Below are positions 1-6,763 of a stretch of 24,966 bases of DNA, one piece after another (within the stretch, counting starts at the first letter, position 1; every line of letters begins with the position of its first letter). Position numbers and translations under genes: made by a program. The DNA comes from Moduliflexus sp964602655 (GTDB taxonomy: Bacteria > Moduliflexota > Moduliflexia > Moduliflexales > Moduliflexaceae): assembly GCA_964602655.1 (NCBI GenBank), contig CAZRSF010000087.1, positions 1-24,966 on the forward strand, read 5' to 3'. Under the pieces are notes generated by a model. The model was not told the origin of the DNA and made no database searches. It saw only the letters and a program-made list of their open reading frames with translations.

Positions 1-8
1 AACGATGA

Positions 9-108
9 CCGAGATTCCCCTCCTGGGAGGGGTTGGGGGTGGGTTGCGGACGGGAATGCCTCCTATGGCGGCACCCACCCCTTGCCCCTCCCAGGAGGGG
101 AATCTCGG
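9..108. repeat. Long inverted repeat, REP/MITE-like
   Basis: Two 36-nt arms (9-44 and 73-108) match in 33 positions as reverse complements around a 28-nt centre. Each arm contains the small palindrome CCCCTCCTGGGAGGGG. It lies about 40 nt past the stop of the radical-SAM gene, so it could form a 3'-end hairpin on that mRNA, but there is no T-tract on either side. No gene was seen in 1-148. Dispersed intergenic repeats of this kind are common in large environmental genomes. Confidence 0.8.
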
Positions 109-148
109 AAAAGCTGCGTAACATCAGTGTATAACCATCTTGACATTG

Positions 149-718
149 TCAGGAAAATGTCATGGTCGGAAATCCTGTCACGGTCATCTGTCCTGATTCA
201 TCAATCACGATTTCGACGCTGTTCGTATCGTGTTCGAATTGTTCGCGATAGGCGGCATACCGATTCGATAAGAGATGGAGTGTTTGATTGCGGCTTCCTC
301 GCAGCGCGAGATCGCACGCCTCTGTTTGAATAAATGGCCCGGCGATCAGCAAATCCGTCACCGCAAGCAAGGCGTTCCAATCCGAACGGTCGGCCTGAAC
401 GAGTTGATCATAGGTGAAGCCGCTAAAGACAATTACGCCGCGATCATGCTGTTGCATAATCTTGCAGAGTTCAGCAAGCGGCGCAGCCTGCAAAAACGGC
501 TCGCCGCCGCTGATCGTCACGCCTTCAAGAGTTGGACAATGCAGAATCCGCGCAGCCAGATCGTTGACTTCGACAAGCTGACGAATCGCAGGATCATGCG
601 TGTCAGGATTGAAGCAGCCGGGACAGGCGAGCGCACAGCCCTGCACCCAGATAACAGCCCGCGTTCCTGGTCCATTCTCCGTAGATGCGTCTAAAAAGGC
701 GTGAAGATTCAGCGTCAT
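149..718 (-). CDS. NrdG-like radical-SAM activating protein
   Basis: The 189-aa product carries the radical-SAM cluster motif CxxxCxxC as CALACPGC (C28, C32, C35), followed by CFNPDTHD, and the SAM-contacting motif GGEP at 71-74. Both the short length and the arrangement fit the anaerobic ribonucleotide reductase activase (NrdG) type, in which a 4Fe-4S cluster and S-adenosylmethionine generate a glycyl radical on a partner enzyme. No nrdD or other glycyl-radical enzyme is in the window, so its substrate is unknown and the nrdG symbol is withheld. The start ATG at 718 has GGAG about 10 nt upstream. It stands alone, separated from the AAA+ cluster by a plus-strand gene; a functional link to that cluster is possible but unproven. 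Confidence 0.85.
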   Translation of the reverse strand: MTLNLHAFLDASTENGPGTRAVIWVQGCALACPGCFNPDTHDPAIRQLVEVNDLAARILHCPTLEGVTISGGEPFLQAAPLAELCKIMQQHDRGVIVFSGFTYDQLVQADRSDWNALLAVTDLLIAGPFIQTEACDLALRGSRNQTLHLLSNRYAAYREQFEHDTNSVEIVIDESGQMTVTGFPTMTFS

Positions 719-1037
719 GCCTCGAATACTCCAACTATTTTTTCGAATAATCGCCGCACTCGGCGTAAAATCTTCGAAAATAGCATTCGTGAAAACCTTT
801 TCATTTTCATGTTTTTTGGAGGGCGTTTTACGCAGAACTACAGTAAAAGCAAACGTTTTCAGGTTCTTCTCTCAACATATTTTCTGCAAGGTTTTTCTTG
901 ACGCAGCCTCTTTTTTTATAAAAAGTGAATGCATTCTTACTTTCTGAGAGGGGGCGGATGTGAGAACACCGAATACACCATTTTAATCAACATGCCTGCT
1001 CTTGATGACAGATCGAGAGCCGTAAAAGGAGGTTTTT
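719..1037. other. Divergent intergenic region with two dyads
   Basis: This AT-rich gap separates the divergent radical-SAM and ComEA-like genes. At 735-783 a nested dyad is visible: outer arms CTATTTTTTCGA and TCGAAAATAG, inner stem CGCCG/CGGCG (752-756/761-765). It sits in the leader of the radical-SAM gene. At 925-940 a near-palindrome GTGAATGCATTCTTAC follows a T-run and TATAAAAA, which resembles a TetR/FadR-type operator near a promoter for the plus-strand gene. A TTGACG at 898-903 is too close (13 nt) to TATAAA for a standard sigma-70 promoter. No coding sequence is supported here. Confidence 0.45.
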
Positions 1038-1427
1038 ATGAGAACACGTATTTTCGTAATCCTGCTGCTTGTGGCAACAATGGTTTGTATGGGCTCCCTG
1101 TTTGCGTATGCGCAAGAGAAACAAGAGGGAACGGCACAAGCCGCAGAGAAGGAAGAAGTGAAGAAGATTGACGTGAATTCCGCCACTCTGGAAGCATTGC
1201 AATCGCTTCCGGATATTGGACCAAAATTAGCGCAAGCCATTATTGACAACCGCCCGTATGAAACAATCGAAGAAGTGAAGACCAAAGTCAAAGGGATCGG
1301 CGAGAAGAAATTCGAGGCGATCAAAGACCTGATTGAAGCGAAACCGATAGGAAATACGCAAAAACAGAAGACCGAAGAACAAAAGGCCGCAGACGAGACC
1401 AAAAAAGAGGGCGAAAAGAACGAGTAG
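1038..1427 (+). CDS. Secreted ComEA-like helix-hairpin-helix protein
   Basis: The 129-aa product starts with a clear signal peptide (MRTR, then a hydrophobic core to about residue 22, with FAYA-QE as a plausible cleavage site). Residues 43-103 form a tandem helix-hairpin-helix domain with VNSATLEALQSLPDIGPKLA and KGIGEKKFEAI, which is the ComEA-type DNA-binding fold. The tail is rich in Lys and Glu and probably disordered. Proteins of this type bind double-stranded DNA outside the cytoplasmic membrane during uptake, but short HhH-only secreted proteins are widespread and often unrelated to competence. A very strong Shine-Dalgarno (AAAGGAGG, 1025-1032) fixes the start. It is the only convincing plus-strand gene left of 22 kb and is followed by a hairpin. 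Confidence 0.8.
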   Translation: MRTRIFVILLLVATMVCMGSLFAYAQEKQEGTAQAAEKEEVKKIDVNSATLEALQSLPDIGPKLAQAIIDNRPYETIEEVKTKVKGIGEKKFEAIKDLIEAKPIGNTQKQKTEEQKAADETKKEGEKNE

Positions 1428-1441
1428 TCATCCTTTCCTTG

Positions 1442-1465
1442 CTCCGCCCGTGAAGACGGGCGGAG
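1442..1465 (+). terminator. Hairpin after the ComEA-like gene
   Basis: A perfect 10-bp stem (CTCCGCCCGT / ACGGGCGGAG) closes a GAAG tetraloop 14 nt after the stop codon. No T-tract follows, so it is either a non-canonical terminator or an mRNA-stabilising 3' hairpin. Confidence 0.55.
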
Positions 1466-1477
1466 TGTCCTGCCGAA

Positions 1478-1690
1478 TCATTGAACGCATTTGAGCAGCG
1501 CGGACTGTTTTTCTGTTCGATACTGCGCCGCGTCAAGCAGAAACGCAATCATATCATCGAATATCGTCACGGCCAAAGCCGCCCTATTCAAACCGACGCT
1601 GATTGCAATCTCTTCGCCGAACGAACGCCATCTGAAGGTGTTGAAAACGTAATTTGAGGCGTAACGATATGCGTTCCATATATTCCTCAC
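1478..1690 (-). CDS. Small hypothetical protein (70 aa), doubtful
   Basis: A 70-codon frame opens with GTG at 1690, 9 nt downstream of the stop of the SH3-like gene. The product has a helical, moderately hydrophobic middle (GLNRAALAVTIFDDMIAFLL) and no motif I recognise. A competing frame starting at an ATG a few bases later ends after about 37 codons. It could be a small terminal gene of the AAA+ operon, a decayed fragment, or noncoding sequence. Confidence 0.3.
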   Translation of the reverse strand: MRNIWNAYRYASNYVFNTFRWRSFGEEIAISVGLNRAALAVTIFDDMIAFLLDAAQYRTEKQSALLKCVQ

Positions 1691-1699
1691 ATTCTTGAA

Positions 1700-1915
1700 T
1701 TACAACAACTGCATCTGACTCGTAAAGGTCGCGTCGGTCTGGGTAGAATACTGCACGTCGGTGGTGTGATAATCGCGCCAGCGCCCGGAGGCGTTCTGGA
1801 TGGTATAGCCGGTGATGCGCCGCGAAAAGTCGAGATGCACGGCGCAGATCACCCCTTTTTGGCCGTAGAAGCTATCGGATGGATTGATGATAAAGACGTA
1901 ATCGCCGACGTTCAT
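1700..1915 (-). CDS. Small SH3/KOW-like protein
   Basis: The 71-aa product begins MNVGDYVFIINPSDSFYGQKGVI, a pattern typical of small beta-barrel (SH3/KOW-like) domains: a 'GDYV' strand, a 'GQKG' turn, and later strands around ITGYTIQNASG. Such domains bind RNA or proteins; no specific role is evident. It starts 4 nt after the stop of the 612-aa membrane protein gene and has no clear Shine-Dalgarno of its own, so translation is probably coupled. This places it as a late gene of the AAA+ operon. The fold call rests on pattern only. Confidence 0.65.
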   Translation of the reverse strand: MNVGDYVFIINPSDSFYGQKGVICAVHLDFSRRITGYTIQNASGRWRDYHTTDVQYSTQTDATFTSQMQLL

Positions 1916-1919
1916 GACG

Positions 1920-3758
1920 CTATGCCGCTTTTGAAATGACTGGTTTACGAGGTTTCAGCATCAGGAAGCCGACAACGAATGTCGCGATCAGCAGGGTCAG
2001 ACCGAGAATGCCGCTCCAGTCGCGCCGCTCTTTCAGGAGTTCCGACGCCTGAAAACGCCCGGCGAATTGCTCTGAAAGGCCGAACGCCTTTGCTACCCCT
2101 TCGGCATAGGGACGTCGGCCAGCGATGAGCAGGTTGACGATGTCGTATTTGGCAACCAGCGTGGATTCCTGCGTCAGGGCGCGGCTCATGTTTTCAATCG
2201 TCAGATCATGAAACAAAATGATGTCGCTGCGCTGTTGATTGATGAAACCGAGCAGCGAATGTTTGCCGAAGCCGCGATTGACTTGATCCGGCAGCATGCT
2301 TTCAAGCTGGCCGCAAATCTCGAACAACTGCTTGCCGCGTTCCAAATTCGGCGTCGGCGCCATGAACGAATAATGGCTCGTAAAGGTCACGTCAGTTTTC
2401 GGGCGGCCTTCGCCGACAATTTTTTGCAATTCGACAAGATCGTCGTGCGTCGTGCGGCATAAGACCGTGCCGATGAGTTCCGTCTGTTTATCGAGCTTGC
2501 CGTCGCCATTCAGGTCGAAATAGTAGGAATACAAAACATCCTGTCCGTAAAAGAGCCAGAAATCCTGAATCGCGATTTCCGCGAGTTTGCCGTATTTATC
2601 GGTAATGACATAGCCGCCGTTATTGTATTTGGCAAATGGATAGACCTGATTGTTGTCCTTGCCGAAACGAATGGCGTTCAGCCCTGGATAATTGCCGGGA
2701 AACAGGTCGAATTTCGCGTTGACGCGCAGCCGGATATGCTGGCTCACGCCGAGCAGACCGTCTTTCAGGCGTTCGAACGCGCCCGGTTTATGCGCAAAAT
2801 AGATCGTGCTTTCCTGCGGCAGCAGGTCGAAGACGCCGTCCTCGTATGTGACGTAAATCGGCGTGGCGTCCATACTTTGCGCCAAATTCATGGCGTCCCG
2901 CACGGCTCGTTCGCGGTCGCCCTGATTCACCGTATGCGGGCTATCCAGAATTTTGATCGCTTCCTCGAACTGCTGAATCTGCTTCTGCGTCTGCGGCGAA
3001 TGGACGAATTGTTCAAGCTGCGTGCCGCGCCGGTATTCTTTGCCCCAGAACCAGCCGATGAGAAATTCGCGCGATTCCACCATACGATTTTCCAGAATTG
3101 TCATCCCGTCGGCGCGTTCGATGATTGTCGCTTCGACTTCTTTCATGCCACGTTCTGGAACGAATTTATAGACGCGATACGATTGCGGCGTCTTTTGCTT
3201 CGGTTCGGTGACAATCTGGGCGTTCTGCTCTTTGAAGTTCAAGCTCCCGCCGAGGCGCAGCCCCGCCTGCACGATTTCCGGTTTGCGCGTGGCCGAGGCA
3301 ATTCGAATCTTCTGCGAGTTATCCATATTGAAATATTCGATGTCATCGCGCACTTCGCGGATGGTCGTAAATAGATACGTCCCAACCTTGCTTTCCAGCC
3401 CGCCTTCGTAAATTTGCGCTTCCGAAAGCTGATCCGTGCTTTTGGTCCCTTTCATCTCCGAGCCGCTGGAAATATAGATCGTGTTCGTGGCGCGATACAG
3501 CACGTTGCGTTCCGGGAAATTCTGGCGTTTGGTCAGAAAATCTTTCGTCAAAAAAAAGACACCGACCAGCAGCATCATCAAGACCGCCAGCGCGATCATC
3601 ACCAACTTGGTATGACGTCCGAGAAAATCGCCTATGGCATCCGCGATCTTGATGGCGAGTTCAGCGAGCCTGCTGCGCCGTTTGGCTGCCGGCGTTTGCG
3701 ATGAGGCGAGGTGCTTCTGTTGCAGGCGTTTTAATAAATCATCCTGTTCTTGCGGCAT
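1920..3758 (-). CDS. Two-helix membrane protein with large extracytoplasmic domain
   Basis: The 612-aa product has one strong transmembrane helix near each end (about 51-71 and 582-601). Basic residues lie before the first (AAKRRSR) and after the second (KPRK), so both tails should be cytoplasmic and residues 72-580 should lie outside the membrane. That domain is mostly mixed alpha/beta, with a run of aromatic strands around 370-415, and contains an EF-hand/dockerin-like loop DLNGDGKLDKQTE (415-427), a likely Ca2+ site. No enzymatic motif was recognised. AAGGA stands 7 nt before the ATG. It is the only clear membrane-anchored member of the AAA+ cluster, so I infer it is the envelope-side component of that system. 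Confidence 0.85.
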   Translation of the reverse strand: MPQEQDDLLKRLQQKHLASSQTPAAKRRSRLAELAIKIADAIGDFLGRHTKLVMIALAVLMMLLVGVFFLTKDFLTKRQNFPERNVLYRATNTIYISSGSEMKGTKSTDQLSEAQIYEGGLESKVGTYLFTTIREVRDDIEYFNMDNSQKIRIASATRKPEIVQAGLRLGGSLNFKEQNAQIVTEPKQKTPQSYRVYKFVPERGMKEVEATIIERADGMTILENRMVESREFLIGWFWGKEYRRGTQLEQFVHSPQTQKQIQQFEEAIKILDSPHTVNQGDRERAVRDAMNLAQSMDATPIYVTYEDGVFDLLPQESTIYFAHKPGAFERLKDGLLGVSQHIRLRVNAKFDLFPGNYPGLNAIRFGKDNNQVYPFAKYNNGGYVITDKYGKLAEIAIQDFWLFYGQDVLYSYYFDLNGDGKLDKQTELIGTVLCRTTHDDLVELQKIVGEGRPKTDVTFTSHYSFMAPTPNLERGKQLFEICGQLESMLPDQVNRGFGKHSLLGFINQQRSDIILFHDLTIENMSRALTQESTLVAKYDIVNLLIAGRRPYAEGVAKAFGLSEQFAGRFQASELLKERRDWSGILGLTLLIATFVVGFLMLKPRKPVISKAA

Positions 3759-3773
3759 GGTTAATTCCTTATT

Positions 3774-3846
3774 CGTAGGGGCGGGGTCTCCCCGCCCACA
3801 TCAGGGCGTTTCCCATACATCAGGGCGGGGAGACCCCGCCCCTACG
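3774..3846. repeat. Perfect 24-bp inverted repeat
   Basis: Arms 3774-3797 and 3823-3846 are perfect reverse complements (CGTAGGGGCGGGGTCTCCCC... and its complement), and each arm is itself palindromic in its core (GGGCGGGGTCTCCCCGCC, imperfect). The centre contains a second copy of the short ACATCAGGGCG motif. It fills most of the gap between the 612-aa gene and its upstream neighbour and would form a very stable hairpin in the operon mRNA. Confidence 0.9.
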
Positions 3847-3858
3847 ATCAATTTCGAA

Positions 3859-4728
3859 TCAGCGTCCTTTGGTCAAATCGTCAAAACGTTTGCGGCGGTC
3901 TTCCTGCGCTTGGCGCTCTTTTTCCGCCTGTTTTTCTTGAAAATGCAGCACGTCGTCCGCCGCGCCTTTGGCGGTGTCCGCCATCTGCTTGAGATGCGTG
4001 AACGCGCCCTGCCCAACGCGCGTCAGTTGCGCCGTCGAGAGGCTCAGACCGCGTTCAGCCAGACCGGTTTGCAGGGCTTCCGGCGGCTGGTACGCGATGA
4101 TCGTTCGAACAATCTTCGTTTCATCCAATAATTGCTTGATCATCCGGTCGCATTGTTTTTCTTCTTGCAGCGTGATGATCAGATTGAAAAATTTTTTCAA
4201 GCCGTTGCCGAGCCACAATCCCGCCCAGAATGCCGGAATCTGATAGAGATTCGCCGCAATCGCCGCCGCCGGGCTTTGCTTCAAGACCTGCGTCGCATGG
4301 TAGAATCCGAAAACGAATTCGTAGGCGATTTCCGCGACCGCCGCCACACCGAGTTTCTGCATATTCGAGAGGTTGTTAATTTTTTCATCGCGAACGACGC
4401 CAACAATGCCGTCTTTGATGCGCTGCATCAACGGAACTTGCAATTTCACCAGCCCCGACGAATGCAGATAGGATTGAACGCGGGCGACATGTTCGGCGTA
4501 TTCGACCGAATCTTTCGGCACGGCGCGACTTTCGACCGCTGCGTCAGACGGCGCGGCATTCCCTTCGGAATCCAAAATCGTTTCGATAGATTGTAAGCAT
4601 GCCTGTTTGCGCTGTAATCGCGAAGCTTTCGGATTCGTAAACTGCGACGACAGATAATCCGCGAATGAGAGCGCAATCCCCGCTCCAGCATGGGAGATCG
4701 CGTCTGTCAACATGGTTTCCAGAGACAT
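3859..4728 (-). CDS. Unrecognised protein with central hydrophobic region
   Basis: The product is 289 aa from the ATG at 4728 (M-S-L-E-T-M). The frame stays open up to a TTG at 4791, but those extra codons run through an inverted repeat and are unlikely to be protein; an ATG at 4713 is an alternative start. The N-terminal half is helical. Two hydrophobic stretches follow (about 126-149 and 154-185, including IPAFWAGLWLGNGLKKFF), which look like membrane-associated helices or a hairpin. The C-terminus is a charged helix rich in Lys, Arg and Glu (EKERQAQEDRRKRFDD). No family was recognised. It lies between the DUF2442 gene and the 612-aa membrane protein gene, so it may help couple the soluble AAA+ components to the membrane. 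Confidence 0.75.
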   Translation of the reverse strand: MSLETMLTDAISHAGAGIALSFADYLSSQFTNPKASRLQRKQACLQSIETILDSEGNAAPSDAAVESRAVPKDSVEYAEHVARVQSYLHSSGLVKLQVPLMQRIKDGIVGVVRDEKINNLSNMQKLGVAAVAEIAYEFVFGFYHATQVLKQSPAAAIAANLYQIPAFWAGLWLGNGLKKFFNLIITLQEEKQCDRMIKQLLDETKIVRTIIAYQPPEALQTGLAERGLSLSTAQLTRVGQGAFTHLKQMADTAKGAADDVLHFQEKQAEKERQAQEDRRKRFDDLTKGR

Positions 4729-4738
4729 AGAGAGAATG

Positions 4739-4824
4739 GAACACTGATTGGGCTGATAGGGCTGATTTTCACTGATGTTGCTTTTGCTCAATGAAGATCG
4801 GTCATATCAGTCCAATCAGTGTTC
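4739..4824. repeat. 20-bp inverted repeat, 19/20 matched
   Basis: Arms 4739-4758 (GAACACTGATTGGGCTGATA) and 4805-4824 are reverse complements except for one base. The repeat occupies the 98-nt gap between the DUF2442 gene and the next gene downstream. Its sequence is unrelated to the other repeats in this cluster. Confidence 0.85.
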
Positions 4825-4826
4825 TA

Positions 4827-5093
4827 TTACACGAGATTCTGATAATTCGTGATGTCGCGATTGCCCATCAGCAAGCCGGGAACGCTGAGGTCTTCATCAA
4901 TGTCGTCCCAATGGATGCCCGTTCCCCCGCCGCTTAATTCATAATGGTTTCGCTGCTGCGGGGTCGCATTGAGCAAACGGGGAAAATACGCTAATGGAAC
5001 GAATAATTGACGCCCGTCATACAACGCCACGCATAAATTTTCGTTATCGCACCAGACTTTTGAGGCTTTAGCTTCGATGCTGAAAGAAGTCAT
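4827..5093 (-). CDS. DUF2442 domain protein
   Basis: The 88-aa product shows the DUF2442 pattern: a first strand pair (VWCDNENLCVALYDGRQLFVPLAYF), 'PRLLNATPQQRNHYELSG', and the conserved 'GIHWDDIDEDLSVPGLL' end. The start at 5093 is set by a strong AGGAGG (complement of 5101-5106); a longer reading to 5126 lacks such a site. It overlaps the end of the DUF4160 gene by 26 nt, the usual arrangement for this pair. DUF2442/DUF4160 pairs are widespread, often near mobile or defence genes, and have been proposed to be toxin-antitoxin-like; biochemical function is uncertain. Its place inside the AAA+ operon is discussed in the findings. Confidence 0.9.
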   Translation of the reverse strand: MTSFSIEAKASKVWCDNENLCVALYDGRQLFVPLAYFPRLLNATPQQRNHYELSGGGTGIHWDDIDEDLSVPGLLMGNRDITNYQNLV

Positions 5094-5319
5094 TCCATTT
5101 CCTCCTGATTGTTTCTTGATGTGCAAGAACGACTTTGTTGATTTCAGTCAGTTCTTTTCCTGAAAATCCATACGATGACGCTAAAATCACTTCGGGATCG
5201 AGCCAAAATTTTGCTTCGCACTCGCCTTTCCTGATGTGAATATGGCAACGTTCGAGCGGTTCGCCCTCATTGGCGTAAAAGAAAAATTTGCACCCTTTCC
5301 AATCGAAAACTTTTGGCAT
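5068..5319 (-). CDS. DUF4160 domain protein
   Basis: The 83-aa product matches DUF4160: MPKVFDWKGCKFFFYANEGEP, then 'CHIHIRKGECEAKFWLDPEVILASSYGFSGKEL' and a C-terminal helix with NKVVLAHQETIRRKWNDFF. The conserved HIHI core and the GFSGKEL segment are diagnostic. Its stop lies inside the start of the DUF2442 gene, so the two form a coupled unit. The start follows the 451-aa gene's... upstream region cleanly: the coding regions are separated by 15 nt, with the 451-aa gene lying upstream in transcription. A weak GGAT precedes the ATG. The pair is proposed in the literature to be toxin-antitoxin-like; I cannot assign which member, if either, is toxic. Confidence 0.9.
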   Translation of the reverse strand: MPKVFDWKGCKFFFYANEGEPLERCHIHIRKGECEAKFWLDPEVILASSYGFSGKELTEINKVVLAHQETIRRKWNDFFQHRS

Positions 5320-5334
5320 ACGCTTATCCGATTG

Positions 5335-6690
5335 TTACCGTTTTTTCATGTTGCTTAACACATTCAGAAGATATTTCTGTTTATTCGGGTCGAACAACGG
5401 ATACTGGCGTTCGAGATGGCGGCGATTGTACTGGAACATTTTTTCATGCCGGAACTCGTCCAGGCGCGTGATGACGTATTCCACCACGTCAATCGTGCTG
5501 TCATCCTGCGCGGTTGCTGTCAACAGCATGCTCTGCACATCCGCTGAACTCGCGCTGATGACGCTGAACATATCGTGGCCTTTGGCGAGTTTGCGCTTTA
5601 CATCGTTGAGTTCGTACCATGCGGGCAGCATGGTGTCCTGGTATTGGTGCAGCGTTTTCGCCCGTTGCTGCCGATCCATCTGTGTGACATCGTGGCCTTT
5701 GCTCAGCATGGTTTCATCTTCCATTCTCGTCAGCGCCGGTTCTAAAAGATCAACGGAAAAGTCGGCGTACCAGTATTTTCGCAGAAATTCGATCACGCGC
5801 TGTTTGTCTTGAAATGAAATAAACTGCACCAGCGGGCCATCTTCGGCATGATAATCTTTCTCGCGATACAATACGACGGTTTTTGACGGCGCAGGTTTCT
5901 TGCCGCTTTTGGGTTCGGGCTGGGGCGGCAATTCCGGCGGAACAATCGTCAGCGGATCGCCGGACAGGTCATAGATGAAATGCTCTTGATCCGGTCGCGT
6001 GAGCGGAAGCGGGCTGCGGCTATCAACATTTCGGAAGACCGCGACGCCGCCGAATAAACGCGAATAGAATGTTTCAAGTTCTCTCGATGCCTCAATCGGG
6101 CGCAGATCGTAGCCGCGCACGTCGCCGACTTCACCGACAAGTTTCAGAATCTTGCGCGGGAGTTCGCTGTCGTTTTCCAATAATAAATTCGGCTGCTTTT
6201 TCAATTGCTCGACGTATTCCAGCAACGTCCGCGCCGTGCTCAAAAATTTGGACGGCGTGTGCAGATTGAGGTGAATATGTTTGATTTGCAGCAGGTCTTC
6301 GAAGGTTTCGTAGGCGTTGACATGATCGTCAATTTCGCCGAACAAGCCGTCCAATCGCGTTGCCAGGCTGATGCCCGACAGGAAATTTTTGAACACGTCG
6401 TTCAGAATGTCGTCATCGAACGAAAATTCCTTGTGCATCAGGTCGGCTTCGCTCTGTTCCGGCGACAAAATCAGACAATAGCGATGCGACGGGCCGGATT
6501 GCAGAAAGTTTTCGCCGAGTTCTTGCTCCAATTCCGGCGATTCGCCGCGCTTATCTATGTGAAACGTCTGTGACTGCGTCCGCTTGCCGATGACCGCTTC
6601 GAGGACGCGGTTATAATTCTCCACCAAATCGCCGGAGACGACGAATAATTTTTCAAGAATAATTCCGTTGCGACTGACTGCTTCTAACAT
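5335..6690 (-). CDS. Unrecognised two-domain protein of the AAA+ cluster
   Basis: The 451-aa product appears to have two globular parts joined by a proline-rich linker (251-270, PPELPPQPEPKSGKKPAPSK). The first (1-250) is alpha/beta to helical, with a hydrophobic strand YCLILSPEQSEADL at 71-84. The second (271-451) is mainly helical and rich in charged and aromatic residues. There is no signal peptide, no transmembrane helix and no nucleotide-binding or catalytic motif that I recognise. The ATG at 6690 has GGAGAG 8 nt upstream. It directly follows the AAA+ ATPase in the transcript (73-nt gap), so it may be an adaptor or substrate of that ATPase. It could belong to an uncharacterised DUF family that I cannot name with certainty. 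Confidence 0.8.
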   Translation of the reverse strand: MLEAVSRNGIILEKLFVVSGDLVENYNRVLEAVIGKRTQSQTFHIDKRGESPELEQELGENFLQSGPSHRYCLILSPEQSEADLMHKEFSFDDDILNDVFKNFLSGISLATRLDGLFGEIDDHVNAYETFEDLLQIKHIHLNLHTPSKFLSTARTLLEYVEQLKKQPNLLLENDSELPRKILKLVGEVGDVRGYDLRPIEASRELETFYSRLFGGVAVFRNVDSRSPLPLTRPDQEHFIYDLSGDPLTIVPPELPPQPEPKSGKKPAPSKTVVLYREKDYHAEDGPLVQFISFQDKQRVIEFLRKYWYADFSVDLLEPALTRMEDETMLSKGHDVTQMDRQQRAKTLHQYQDTMLPAWYELNDVKRKLAKGHDMFSVISASSADVQSMLLTATAQDDSTIDVVEYVITRLDEFRHEKMFQYNRRHLERQYPLFDPNKQKYLLNVLSNMKKR

Positions 6691-6763
6691 ATTTCATACT
6701 CTCCGTTATAAATAAATTTCTGAGTGTCTTGGCTTCTCCAATTTCCGGCCAGAATTGAGAGAT

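Noticed and set aside
9..108. Rho-independent terminator or CRISPR-like repeat
   Set aside because: No T-tract follows either arm, and there are only two inverted copies with no spacer series.
82..333. Plus-strand open frame with ATG at 82
   Set aside because: It begins inside the first inverted repeat and runs antisense through the radical-SAM gene; no motif or ribosome-binding site.
2736..3374. 212-codon plus-strand open frame
   Set aside because: It lies wholly antisense to the 612-aa membrane protein gene, and its Arg/Phe/His-rich translation is typical of a shadow frame.
4729..4791. Longer N-terminus of the 289-aa protein from TTG 4791
   Set aside because: It would translate one arm of an inverted repeat from a rare start codon without a ribosome-binding site.
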